Shown in pieces: positions 23,209-36,200 of a stretch of 64,000 nucleotides of DNA. The position numbers and the translations under genes were made by a program. Numbering within the stretch: the stretch's first letter is position 1; the number at the start of each line of letters is the position of its first letter. Source of the DNA: Niebla homalea (taxonomy: Eukaryota > Ascomycota > Lecanoromycetes > Lecanorales > Ramalinaceae); assembly GCA_019925105.1 (NCBI GenBank), contig JAHGAU010000018.1:1-64000 (forward strand), read 5' to 3'. Below the pieces are notes generated by a model that saw nothing but the letters and a program-made list of their open reading frames with translations, was not told where the DNA came from and ran no database searches.

Positions 23209-24894
23209 CTTTAAGTACTATTTATTTATTATTAACGAGGTTACGGGGTGGTTAAGCCTTACCTTATTAATAATAAAAGCTAAAGTAATTAATTAAGTTC
23301 TATTTATTATTAACGTATTTAATTATAAGGAAGGTAATATTATCGTTAAGTACGTCCGTACCGATAAATAAAGGAATTTTAAGCCTTTAAAGCGGCCGTT
23401 AAAGAACGTAATATTATTATAGAATATATTATATATTATATACTTAAATAGAATAACGTAATTAAACGGTTTAACCGAATAATTATAATAATAATCCGGT
23501 ATATAATATAGTATATTAAATTATTAAATAACTTTTAAGCTTTTATAATTATATATATTAATTAATTAAAATAAAAACTTTTATTTATAAAAAGAATAAG
23601 CCCTTTTAAAAAATAAATAAAGGTAAAACCTTTTATTAAAAATAAAAGGATATTTAGGATATTATATAAAGTAAATATACTTAAAGAAATAAAACGATTA
23701 AAATTGGATGAAATTATTACCGATAATATTTTCTTAAGAACTATATTAAGCTTATAATTATACGTTTATGTACCCTATAAAAGGAATATAAAGATCATTA
23801 TAAATTTAAAGGTCTTTAATAAAAAAACGGTAACGTACTTATTATTATAGTTCGTTATTAAAGATATATTATTAACCTTAAAGCCGATAATCCTTATTGA
23901 TAATATCGCGGTTTATTATAAGGACGAATATATATTGGATAAGTTTAAAGGACTTAATAAAAACGAGTTTATATTAATTTATACTTACCCGATTCCTTAA
24001 AATAAAAAAGAAAATTATAATATAAATTTTATAAATCTTAATTTCTTTTAAGTTAATAATAAAGTTTTTAATTAAATAAAATAAAATAGGAAAAAGATAT
24101 TATTAAAAATCCATAAAGTAATAAACGGAACGTTTATTTAAAAAAAGAATTTAGGAAAGCTTATTAAAGACCCTAAAAACATTAAAAATCTTATAAATCG
24201 TAAAAATCGTAATAATAACGGGGCTTTTAACTTACCTTTATTAAAGGGAATTAACGTTTTTATCTTACTTAAGGATATTTATAATTTTATCCCGGTTTAT
24301 TAATAAAGGGATAAAACCTTATTAATACCGGGATATATTCCGGAAGATAAAATAGATATAAACGATAATATTAACGATAAGTTTAAGATTAACCGCTTTT
24401 ATTAAAACCGTTATTATTACGATCCTTACGTATTTAATATTAATTTTAATAATATTATTTTTATTATTATAGCTTATATTAATTTACTTACTTATTAATA
24501 AGCTATAAATTCCCCGGACCGATTTAAATAAATTAAAGTTATTAATAAAAAGATTATGAATTTATTATTAAATAATACTTAAAATTTTATAAATAAACTA
24601 AAAGATTATAAGGTTATTAACTTTAAATAAATATTTAAGAAAAAATTCTTTATTTTAGGCTTTATCGATAAATATAAAGTAAAACTTATTATAAAAGGTT
24701 TTACTTAAAAGTAAAATATTAACTATAAAGAAACCTTTTTATTTACTTTAAAGTATAAGTCGCTCCGTTTACTTTTAATACTTACGGCCATTTATAAACT
24801 TCAGTTATAGCTTTTAAACGCTATTACCGTATATTTAAATAATTATTTGGATAAAAAGATTTATATAAGTATCCTTAAGCGTATTTTAATATCT

Positions 24895-27800
24895 TAAATA
24901 AATAATAACCTAAAAAAATATAAGCTTATTAAGAAGCTATTAATGAATATATTAATTTATTTATTATTTATTAAGTCGGGTTATTTATATATTTTGATAT
25001 CCGTTTATTAAGGTATTAATATTATTATAATTTATTATATAATACTTTTTAAGGACGTTAATGACGTAATTCGTTTAATTTATAATGATAATATCGTTAT
25101 TTTAAGATACTTATATCCCGAGGATTGTTTTTAATAGGCCTTTTCCGGTAAGCTTAAATACTAAAGTTAAATAATTATTTATTTACTTATAAATCTTTAA
25201 GCTTTTTATAATAATAACGATATTATTAACGTAAAGGGCTATTAAATACGTCTCTTTATTAAATTTCTTAATAAATACGTATAAATTAACTTAAATAAGG
25301 ATAAAACCGAATTTATAAAATTATAATTAAAATTTCTTAAGTTAAATCCTTCTTAATTATTTAAGTTTATAAAGGCCTTTAAGTAAACGGAGGTATTTAC
25401 CGGTATTTTATTAAGTTATCGGAATACCCTTAAGAATACTTATATAGATCTTTTTATTCAAATTACCGTTTAAGTACGCGGTAATAACGTTTAAGAATTA
25501 TAGTTAAAGTCTATAGATAGCTATAAGTATTAAAAGTAAACGGAGTAACTTATATTTAAAAGTGGGTAAGAAGGTTTCCTTATAATTAATACTTTGCTTT
25601 TAAGTAAAGCCCTTTATAATAAGCCTTGCCTTATATTTATTAATAAGGTTTAAAGTAAAAAATTTTTCTTAAATACCTACTTAAAGTTAATAAGCTTATA
25701 ATCCTTTAATTTATTTATAAACTCTTAGGTTTTATTTAATAATAAATTCGTAATCTTTTTATTAATAATTTTAATTTATTTAAATTAATATAAAGAATTT
25801 ATAGCTTATTAATAAGTAAATAGATTAATATAAGTTATTATAACGAGAATAATATTATTAAAATTAATATTAAATATATAAGGATTATAAGAATAACGGC
25901 TTTAATAAAAACGGTTAATCTTAAGCTTATTATTAACGTTATCGTTTATATTTATTTTATCTTCCGGAGGATATCCCGGTATTAATAAGTTTTTATCCGT
26001 TTATTAATAAGCCTGGATAAAATTATAAATATCCTTAAGTAAGATAAAAACGTTAACTCCCTTTAATAAAGGTAAGTTAAAAGCCTTATTATTATTACGA
26101 TTTTTACGATTTATAAGATTTTTAACGTTTTTAGGATCTTTAACGAGCTTTCTTAAATTCTTTTTTTAAGTAAATATTCCGTTTATTATTTTATAAATTT
26201 TTAATAAGATTTTTTTTATTTTACTTTATTTAATTAAAGACCTTATCGTTAACTTAAAGAAGGTTAATATTTACGGGATTTATATTACGATTTTATTTTT
26301 TATTTTAAGGAATTAAATAAATATAGGTTAATATAAGTTTATTTTTATTAAGCTTTTCGAACCCGTTTAATACGTATTTACTTTTATAATAAGCTACGTT
26401 ATTATCGGTAAAAATTATTGGCTTTAAGGCCGGTAATATATCTTTAATAATTAACTATAATAATAAATATATTACTAATTTTTTATTAAAGACCTTTAAA
26501 TTTATAATAACTTTTATATTCCTTTTATAGGGTATATAAACGTATAATTATAAGCTTAATATAATTCTTAAATAAATACTGTTAATAATAATCTTATTTA
26601 ATTTTAGTCGTTTCGTCTTTTTAAATATACTTATCTTATATAATATCTTAAACGTCTTTTTATTTTTAATAAAAGGTTTTACTTTTATTTATTTTTTAAA
26701 AGGGCTTACCTTTTTATAAATAAAAGCTTTTATTTTAATTAATTTATATATATAACCATAAACGTTTCAAAGTTATTTAATAGTTTAATATAATATATTA
26801 TATACCGGATTATCGTTATAATTATTTAAATAAACTGTTCGGTTCTGCCGTTTTATTTAAATATATAGTATTTAATATATTTTATAATAATATTACGTTC
26901 TTTAATAACCACTTTAAGGGCCTAAAACTCTTTTATATTATTAATACGGACGTACTTAATAATAGTATTACCTTCCTTATAATTAAGTATATTAATAATA
27001 AATAGAATTTAATTAATTATTTCAGCTTTCGTTATTAACGGGGTAAGACTTAATTACCCTATAGTTTTATTAATAACGGATAAATAATATTTAAAGGATA
27101 TTATTCCGGGGATCGGTACTTTAATATTATAAAGGCCTTAAACGTTATAAAAAAATAAAACCTAATCTTTATCTCTCTTATATAACGGTATTTATATATA
27201 TTTCTTATAAGTTTATTATTTTTATATATATTATAAAAAAAGTCTTTTAAGGTTAATATCTTCTGTATTTTTAATGCCGTTTTATATATAATATATAGCC
27301 TAATTATACTTAAATAGCTTAAACGGTTATAAAAAATTATAAAGAGCTTATTATTATTTTTTTTATATCTTTAATTAATTCTATTACCGTTATATTTAAC
27401 TTTATCGTTTTTCTTATTTTTTTTATTTTATAATTTATAAGGTATAGGATTTAAATTTTCTTTATTAATTATTAACGTAACGTTTTTCCGGATATATATA
27501 AATAAATAAAGCTTTTTATATTAATATTTTACCGTAATAAGTTAATCTTTTTACGTAATTCTTACTTTACGTCCGTTAAAAATAATATTTATACCTTTAT
27601 TTTTTAAGGTTAAAATAAATTAAAAATTAAATCTTAAGCGGGGAACCTATAATACGTTTTAAATAATATGGTTTTAACCGTTTATCTCGATTATTACGTT
27701 ATTACGTTTAAGTAAGTTTAAGGAGCCCTTATCCTTTATTATTATCCTTATAATTTTTTCTTTAAAACTCTGAAATATACCTATTTAATTATATATATAT

Positions 27801-29744
27801 CTCGTAACGCCGGAATCTATTATTTAAAAGGTTTCTTTATCCTCGGACGGTATATTTTAGCTTATTTTATTAAAGGAACTACCCTTTATTGTTATTAAAG
27901 TATAACTATTATTACCGGTATTTATGGATTTTATAGGGTCTGGGCTTTTATTATTTTAGAAAAAGTCACATTTTTTCCATATTCGTTTTATTATTTAATT
28001 ATATAGATTACTTTTAAATAAGTAAATTTCTTTATTACTTATACTATTTACTATAATAATATCTTTTACTTTATCGTCGCCGTTATAAAAACCGGGACTA
28101 TTTAGATTTACCGTAACGGTATTATTATTAAGCTTATATAGAATTTAATTACATAAATCCTTATCCCTTTAATAGTTTTTTAAAGGCTTATTAAAACCGT
28201 TCTATTTTTTATTAAAAGAGTAATAAACTCATCGTCGTTATTAATGGATATATATGTTAATTTTTTCGTATTTTTTTTTATTAATAACGATAAAGCTTAA
28301 TTCTTTGAATTTCTTATTATTTTTAACTATAACCTTTTTAATTTATTTAAATTTAAATTTATTTATTTATTTTTCAAATTTCTTTATTTTTTTAATTTTA
28401 ATTTTATTAACTGTGGTATTATTTTTACCGCTTACTTTTACGCTTTCTTTATTATAGTCTTTAATTATATAGCTTATCTTCTGGTAATTATAGTATTTTA
28501 TTATATAATAAGGTTTAATATTATCTTTTTTATTTATCCTTATTATTATAATATTAATAATCTGTTTTTTAATCGTATTAATTTTAATTACTTTAAGTTT
28601 TTAAATAACTTTTTTATTATTAAATATATCCTTATTATTCTTAAGCCGATATATAATAAGGCCGAAGTTACGTACTTTTTGAAATAAGTTTATAATTGTA
28701 AAACTTAAATAAATATTATTTAATATAATAGCCCTATTAATTTAACTTACTTATTTATTTATTCTTTTCATAAATATAATAACTTTATTTACTTTATTAT
28801 CCTTTTAAGCCTTTATGATAAGGATTTTCGTTAATAAGGGGATTAACTTTCTTTTACTTTTTACGAAATAAATCTTATTTTACGTTAAGTAGATCTAAAA
28901 CGGTATAATCTCCTTACTTATTAAAATATATAATCTTTACGTTATTATTACGTTATTTATAAGTATATTAACAGTAAAGTTAGCGTATATAGTTTAAATC
29001 TTAATTTAAAATGGGACTTAAAAATATAAGGTTAAATTATTTATAATACTTTATAGTAAATAATTTCTTAAAAAAACGCTTTATAGTTTCACTTTATTTA
29101 CGGAAACTATTATTATTAAGCTTAAGAAGCTTATATAAAACCGATTTTATAAGGGATTCCCTGAATTTATTTAAGGGTAATTTAATAATTCTTACGGTAA
29201 AGGTTTTAAGTAATAATAGTATCGTTTTTTTATCTTAAGTATTATTATTACCGGAAATATAAAATAGTTATTACGCTTAATAAAGTGGGTATTATTATTT
29301 TAAGTTACTTTTTTTAATATTTTTATATTTATAATTACTTATTAAGGTATTAAAGGTTAAAGTTATAATTATTTTTTAGTCTTAAGTAATTATATAAACG
29401 TTATAAATATTATTGAAATAGGATTATTATTTAAATAATATATTACGATTAATTATCTTATTAATAAAGCTTAGAATTTAATATAATATACGTAAATAAA
29501 TATAAGGTATAAAGGAAGGGTAAATAAGCTAAATTATTTATATTAAGTTTATTATTATATTTATTTAATTATACCGTAATAACGACCGTATTTATGTCCA
29601 TCCTAAGGACCGTTTAATGACCGTATACTTACCGCACTTTATATACAGGTGCACCTGTAATACCGTTAACAAAAGGCCGTCTGGTGCGACAGGGTCTCCA
29701 ATGCAGGGGCTGCCAAGTCAACCGCGGAATACCCCCGTGCATCA
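24895..29744 (-). mobile_element. Ty1/copia retrotransposon relic, right arm (inverted)
   Basis: Starting at 29,744 and reading leftwards, this mirrors the left arm, first with about 160 bp of well-preserved 5' terminal sequence and then heavily RIPped interior. Reverse transcriptase near 25,800-25,420 includes NINYKETF-like and YKLLRLLLILIAIY-like segments. It then continues into sequence absent from the left arm: LLKGLYKLKQ near 25,350 and IALYVNNIVIII near 25,230 (the YVDD box with both Asp changed to Asn), then LKTILGI. It therefore extends past the left arm by about 500 bp before stopping at the head-to-head junction near 24,895. It lacks the nested gag-only element. No 3' LTR is present. 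Confidence 0.78.
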
Positions 29745-29985
29745 GGGGCGCCTTTGAATTCACTGATGCTTGGTAAATCCGCATCTCACTAGTGGACTTC
29801 CTGCGCTCCTCTTACATAGCTCTACCAAAACAACACCGACCTCCACTTCTCTGACTTTGATAGAATTCGAACTACATGTGCGCCGGGAAGCTATCGAGTT
29901 TCGCCTCTGGCCAGCTGAAGCTTTTCACCTTTTAGTCATCATGAAGTCAGTCATATCTTTCCCTCAGCATTAGTTCTTGTTATCA

Positions 29986-30910
29986 ATAGCATCTCCCACC
30001 GAAATTCGCCGAGCACGTAGTAGAGCTACGACACGTGCACGCGCCGTCCAGAACTCGCAAAGAAACGGTTCCTTCCAGAGTGCCACGGTGAGTCTTCAAC
30101 AGTAGACGAGCTTAGCTCGCGAGTTTACCAAGGACTGATAAACGAGCGCCCCCCCTACAGGCTAATAATATCATCGGACTTTTCATTAAAGACCTAAGTA
30201 TTAATAAGCAGAACGCCATTGATACGGTATAAGAATACCTCCATCCGCTACCGTCCGAATACTTTTACCCAATTCTTAATTATATTAATACCCAGTTAAA
30301 CCGCCTGTTTATATCCTCATTAATTTTAAGATCTATTATAATTACTTTACGCAGCCGTTATTAACGATTTTAAGACCAGAAAATATAATAACTTAAGGCA
30401 ATATAGAACCCAAATCCCTATATCCCTTTATATCTTAAACCTCCGAGTATAAGCCAAGATTTAACCCAGCAATTCCTCTTATACTATAAAGAAGTTACGA
30501 GGCGCAATATCGCGCTGTCGCGGATTTAAAAAGATGAAGAGATAGAAGATTTAACGGACCAAGAGCGAGTCTTACTATGCAGTCGAATTCGACAGCAACC
30601 GCATAAGGGTCGAAAATCCCTAACCGTTGGCATTATTAAAAAGGCAAGGGAGCGCTTAAGGAATAGTGGTGAAGATAATAACGATAATGATTACAATAAG
30701 GATGAAGACGAGGCATCGCCTCACCCTAAGGTGACGACAAGAGATAATGCGATCCCAGAAATCGAAAAATACCGTAAAGCTCCGCCGCCCCTTTCCGAGA
30801 AATCCTTTAAATTCTCCAGTTTTGGTGGTGGGTGCGAAGGTAATAATGCATCCAGGGCGGATAAAGAAGACACCAATAATGATCGCGACCTTATGCTCGA
30901 TGATTATTAA
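29986..30910 (+). pseudogene. Two-exon gene relic of unknown family, graded RIP damage
   Basis: Exon 1 (29,986-30,087) reads ASPTEIRRARSRATTRARAV. An intron (30,088-30,160, GTGAGT...CTACAG, with a CTGATAA branch-like word) joins in frame to exon 2 (30,161-30,910): ANNIIGLFIKDLSINKQNAI, then LHPLPSEYFYPILNYIN, a basic region (ERVLLCSRIRQQPHKGRKSL), an acidic Asn/Asp/Glu patch and a TAA stop. The expected start codon reads ATA in a good start context, which a G-to-A change of ATG would produce. Eight in-frame TAA/TAG codons, at about 30,230 and then between 30,350 and 30,530, are all RIP-type; none occur from 30,535 to the end. A second N-terminal copy lies at 45,219-45,305. I do not recognise the family; an element-borne gene is possible. 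Confidence 0.55.
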
Positions 30911-31029
30911 CGCATATCTTTTCCAGAATAACGTCCAAGGTTAGTTCCTCCCTTATAAAGCTCGTGATAAATCATCGCTCTGCCCTGTTTCCCGTATATA
31001 TTCGAGTAGCAGCTAATATAGGGCCGTTA

Positions 31030-31485
31030 TACTATAGTAAACGTCAGAGGTCAGGATCTTAAAATATACCGATTCCCGAGAGTCCGTCAATGACTGGAGG
31101 CCACATCGTGAATCCTAAGGAAGGAGAAACAATACGCTTGAGGGAAATCTTATGAAAAAGCAGATTCCATTTAAGTCCCCCGATGGCCAAACAAAGTCCT
31201 CCAGTACCATATTCCCAGTTGGACAGCGTATCGACCTTCCAGTTGGACAGCGGATTCCAGTTCGACGGCGCATCGGCCTCTCCCTGCCCTCCTCGTCCTC
31301 CTCTACACAAGCCCCTCCACGGATTATCCCCATCCGCGCACCGTCTTCCTGCTACCCCTCCTCCACTGTCCATAAAATCATCATCCCACCCCGCCCACGG
31401 TGATGTCGAAAAATTAATAGACGGCTACGCTGCTTCGCTAGGGAGAAAGATGCCGTTTATTACTCTGCGGTAAGCCCTCCGTTCT
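31030..31485. other. GC-normal patch with overlapping short frames
   Basis: Un-RIPped DNA with open frames on both strands (31,059-31,373 minus; 31,152-31,403 and 31,183-31,473 plus). The plus strand carries a short imperfect repeat, TTCCAGTTGGACAGCG, near 31,213, 31,230 and 31,255. None of the frames shows a recognisable domain and I cannot choose between strands. Confidence 0.3.
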
Positions 31486-31489
31486 CTAT

Positions 31490-31740
31490 AGTTAAACGCT
31501 TACTTAAATGATTTTACCTTCAATATTCTTATTAAAAAATTAAAGAAGGAAAGAAGTAATATTTGTATAATTAACTTAATAAAATTTAAGAACTATTTAT
31601 CGTATAAGCAAAACGCTTTATTTATTAGAATCTTTATAAGAATTAATAATATTTAAAATAAGGCAATTCTGATTCCTATATTTAATTAAAAAAGCATTAT
31701 TGGACTTTACTTTATAGATTTAATCTATTATCGTTTTAAA

Positions 31741-31742
<2 letters not shown>
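31490..31742. other. RIP-degraded AT-rich spacer
   Basis: No motif seen. Confidence 0.4.
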
Positions 31743-31804
<62 letters not shown>

Positions 31805-32480
31805 TATATTACGGATCTAGTTAAGTTAATTCCGGCGTTCCTTAATACGCGGCTTTTTAGCCTTATTAATAACCGTAAAAACCTGATACTTATAACGTTA
31901 AAGTAAAACCGGCATCCACCAGGCCTTTACCTTTTATCCTTTAAGGTAAAGGATATTAACGGCCGTTTAAAAAGTAATAATTTATTTATATACTTCTTAT
32001 ATTTTAACTCCCTTTAGAAAATCTATAATATTATAATTGTATTTTTATAAAGGTTACTTTTAAGCTTATTATTCTTTTACTCTTTTATATATTTATATTA
32101 CCTTAATTTTATATGATACCTTTAAATATACTTATTAATACTTATATACTTAATATATACCTTTTTTATATTATTATCGCCGTTAATTCCTTTAAGGATT
32201 TTTAATAAATATTTATTATTATATTTTTACGGTTATAAAAGATACTTTCCGGTTTATATAATTAACGTAACCGGTTTCCGTTTCTCTTTTTCTTCCTCAG
32301 CCCGTAACGGGCCTTTTTTATAAGGTCTTTAATAACCTTATTTATCTTTATAGCGAGGCTAAATTATAATAATAGTCCGGTGGATATTATAGACTTAATA
32401 TCTACCCGGATATTTCGCTTTATAAATAATATTTAGAAGTAATAAGTAAGTATTAACTTTTACTACGAATCTTAACCTAG
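31743..32480 (-). mobile_element. 5'-truncated LINE fragment with GATT tail
   Basis: On the minus strand this matches the 3' end of the LINE at 56.7-62.5 kb (62,496 back to about 61,770). It ends in about 15 tandem GATT units (31,743-31,804), the complement of an AATC tail. Only about 740 bp are present, the usual result of incomplete target-primed reverse transcription. It is less damaged than the 62-kb copy in places. Confidence 0.75.
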
Positions 32481-32602
32481 CCTCCGCAAACAGGGGATAA
32501 GAGATAAGGACGTATACGGCATCCTGCTTTCTCCATCCACACTTATATCCCGCGTTTTAAATATATTATTACGATTCGCTTTCCTGCCCTTTTAACGCCT
32601 AA

Positions 32603-32790
32603 CTAATTTGCTCGATCCCTGCTACGTATATATGTGGATACGTGGTGTTTTTGGTGTTTGTAATATTTTAATTAACCTGTCTTAGAACCTGAGCTATAGG
32701 GACCTCGCCATCGAGGTCTTAAGGTACCTCGCCGTTAAAATACCCCCGTTATGGCCGGGCTATGGGATAAAATTAAGGTTAAAAACCCCC
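32603..32790 (-). repeat. Split repeat B2 of the left DIRS-type element
   Basis: Shares order and words with B1 (33,036-33,229): AATATTTTAATTAACCTGTC against AGTATTTTAATTAACTTATC, and CCCGTTATGGCC against CCCGTTATAGC. B2 keeps CpA/TpG sites that B1 has lost. Confidence 0.75.
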
Positions 32791-32856
32791 CCGTATAAGT
32801 TAGGAATTTAAGGCTATTTATATAAAGTTATATATATAAAAGGAATAGGTAAATAA

Positions 32857-33035
32857 GCAATTTTAATAAAAACCGTTATTTAAATAAGTCTTTAAGGATA
32901 ACATAAAGAACTTAAGGATTTAAATAAATTAGCTTATATAAATTTCTAAGCTTCCCCGTACGGCCCTTAAAAAGCCGCTTAATTAATAAGTGGTTATTTT
33001 ATATATCCGGTAAATTAATTAATAGTTAAATTATA
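32857..33035 (-). repeat. Split repeat A2 of the left DIRS-type element
   Basis: Matches A1 at 37,238-37,415, for example CCCCGTACGGCCC and AAGCCGCTTAA, plus a shared block ending TTTTAATAAAA. More RIP-altered than A1. Confidence 0.78.
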
Positions 33036-33229
33036 CCCTTTAATTTACTTAATCTTTATTACGTATATATATAAATACGTAATATTTTTAATATTTATAG
33101 TATTTTAATTAACTTATCTTAAGATTTAAGTTATAAAGACTTTATTATTAAAATTTTAAGGTATTTTATTATTAAAGTACCCCCCGTTATAGCTTAATTA
33201 CGGGGTAAAATTAAGGTTAAGAACCCTTA
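33036..33229 (-). repeat. Split repeat B1 of the left DIRS-type element
   Basis: Second copy of the B block, directly abutting A2, and homologous to 56,346-56,540 in the right-hand element. Confidence 0.75.
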
Positions 33230-36200
33230 AAATTAAAATATAAATCTTAAAAAGATAACCTAAATAAGTATCGGTTAACCTATTTAGCCTTAAGTAAATT
33301 AATAATATTATAATACCGTAAAAATAATATCGTTAATTAAATTAATATAAAACTAATATACGTCCGACTTTTATTTATTAAATTTTTTAATAAGCTTAAT
33401 ATTTAACCTAACTTTTTATACGTCCGTAATTATACCTTAATAAAAAAAATAATTAAAATAATTACCGCGGATATTATATTATATAAGCCGCTTATATAAT
33501 ATATTAATAATAAAGTCCTATATAAATAACCTTAAAATAAAAGAGAAAAGCGAAGTTTATAATAAAGTTATTATTTAAGAATATAAATCCTTTAAAGACC
33601 GTATAAAATAAGCCTTATTAAAGGTTATTATGATTTTAAAAGTAACTTTTTCCCAGAAAATATCCGTCTTTAACGTTAAAATATAAAGCTTTATATAATC
33701 ATCTTTAAACTTTATATATAATTAAATTATATAATATTTTTTAAAGTCCGGTTTAAAATCGGCTTTATTATAAGTAAACTCCTTTACCCATAAAAAGCCC
33801 ATATAAATAAAATAAAAAACGGCCCGTATAATAAAGTCGGAATTAATAATAATATTAAAGCTATATATAAGCTTAATAAAAATATTATTAATAATAAAAA
33901 GCCGTTCTTTTTATATATATTTACCTTATAGTTTCTTTATACCGTATATAAAACGTTAAAGTATCAGATATTAAAAGACCTTGGGCTTTCTAACGCCCCG
34001 GTTAATATATACCGATTTAACGGCGGTAAAATAACTTTTAATAATCTTATAAAGTAACTTTTTAATATTAATAAGGTATATATATTATTTAATAAATATA
34101 AAGGATAAAGTAAGAATAGCCGGATAAACCCCGTATATAACATATTATTTAAAGTAAAAGTTATTCCTTATACTATATAACGATTTCGTACTTAATATAA
34201 GGCCGAAATATAAATATTACGCCGTTTATAAATTAAATTAATTTATATTTTATTCGTTTTTAATATATTTATAGTCCGGTATAATCGTAATATACGTAAA
34301 TATATGAATTAAAATAAACTATTAATAATTTCCTTTTATTTAAATCTTAAAATTTAATTAATTATTTAATTATCCTTAATAAAAATTTACTTTATAATAT
34401 ACTTAATATCGTCCAGGAATAGGATAAAGGTTAATTAATAAACGGTATTTATAACTTAACCTTATACGGTTAAGTTCTTAATACCTTAAATAACCTCCGT
34501 ATTATTTAAATAAATTATTATTAAGTTCCTTATTAATATAATACGTTATTGCTAAAAAGCCTTAAGTATAATCGTTATCTTAAGGACATTTATATAAGTT
34601 TTTTTTAATTAAGGAGGTAACTTATAGGTAAAGGTAAATTCCGGGGTAAGTACGTCCTTAATATCTTTAAGTAAATAGTTACTTATACCGTAAGTAGATA
34701 ACGCGTTACTATAAAAGTAATACCATAACCAGGTTATTAAAAGCCGTCTTAAATATAAGCTATTTTAATTATTTAATAACCTTTATTATTAAAAAAATCC
34801 TTATAAATCTTATTATTTATATAAATTTATTAACGATTAATCTTTATAAGCTTATTATATAATTTATAAAAAAAAGGTTATCTTAATAATATTACTTTAA
34901 TTATAAAGCTTAATAAACTTATTAAAGATTTAAGTGTAATATATTTAATTAAACGGTTTTTAAAGGTATCCTTAATATTTTAAATTATTTATTATAACTT
35001 ATTTTACGGTAAGTGTATTTTTATTATTATAATATTTATCTTAATATTTAAGAAATTAAATATAATACTTATAAAGTTTTTCTTAAAGTTTATAAGTAAC
35101 TTAAGTTTATTATATAAGTAATTAAAGGTTTAATTAAAAATTTTAAGGTTAATCCTTAACGGAAATATATTAAGGAAATTATTTAAATAATAAAGTATAA
35201 TATTAAAATTAAGTTTAACGATAAGTATTTAATATAAGTTTTTTATTATAAAATTAAATAAGAACGATATAATTTTTAATTTAAAGGGGAAGAAATACTT
35301 AATATAATAAATATTATTTTATATAAACTTAAATAATTATTAATTATTTATAATTACCGGGATATAACGGAAAGTATTAAATAAATCCTTTTTAATAAAT
35401 ATAAAGCCTAAGCCCTATATAATTACCGCGTTAATCGCTTTATTAATAAACGTATATTTAAAAGCCTTATAAAGGACGTTAATTCCGATATTAATAGATT
35501 CCCCGCGGGGGTATAAAAGGTCGTAAATATAACGTTATTTACCGTTATATTTAAAAGCTAAAGTTAATAAGGAGTATATATATAGACTATTAAAGACGTA
35601 TATATGGGTAATAAAACGGTTCTTAATTAGTTATTTATGGATATCGTTATTTAATACGGTGGAATCCTTTATAGTTAACGGGTAAAATAAATAGATTACG
35701 GACTTAAACGGCCGTTATAACCTAATTTTACCCTAAAACGGCTTAATTACCTTATTAATAAGCGATAATTATAGTCTGGGTAATAATATAGTTAAAAATC
35801 TTACTTTTTAACTTTAAATAAGATTTCTTTATTTACTTAATTATTACTTATATTTATTATATAATAAAGTAAGCTTTTATTAATATTTATTAAGAACGAA
35901 AAGATAATTATAAAGTTAATTAATTATTTATTATAGGGCTATTTAAATAATAACGTATTAAGATTATTTTATTAAATATAATTTTAAGCTTTATAAGAAC
36001 CCTTATAATTATAATATATATAATTATATTAATATTTAAAATCGGACGTTATATACTTATTTTTATTTTAATTACGGTAAACTTAATTTTTTTGATTTTT
36101 ATATTTTAACGTTATTATAATAGCCGGCCGTAAAGTTAAGGAGGCTATTATATTAAAGCGGGATTTTAAAACATTATATGTTTTATCCGTATTATAAACC

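Larger units (their letters stand above)
18392..24890 (+). mobile_element. Ty1/copia retrotransposon relic, left arm, 3'-truncated
   Basis: The 5' end TGATGCACGGGGGTATTCC begins an LTR-like segment whose inverted partner ends at 29,744. Pol is readable on the plus strand through RIP stops. Near 20,480-20,700 lies IIQDVLWVFYLGFNLL (the protease to integrase linker zone). Integrase resumes after the nested insertion at 23,214 (YLFIINEVTG, then IIVKYVRTDK). Reverse transcriptase spans about 24,530-24,890: KKFFILGFIDKYKVKLIIKG, then NINYKETFLF, then YKSLRLLLILTAIY and LNNYLDKKIYI. These follow the copia RT order. Homology to a copia ORF on this strand stops near 24,890, so the 3' half and 3' LTR are missing. 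It is inactive because of many TAA stops in place of Gln and the integrase interruption. Confidence 0.8.

Noticed and set aside
28254..28457. Plus-strand Leu/Phe-rich frame
   Set aside because: Lies antisense to the right copia arm; composition reflects AT-rich DNA.
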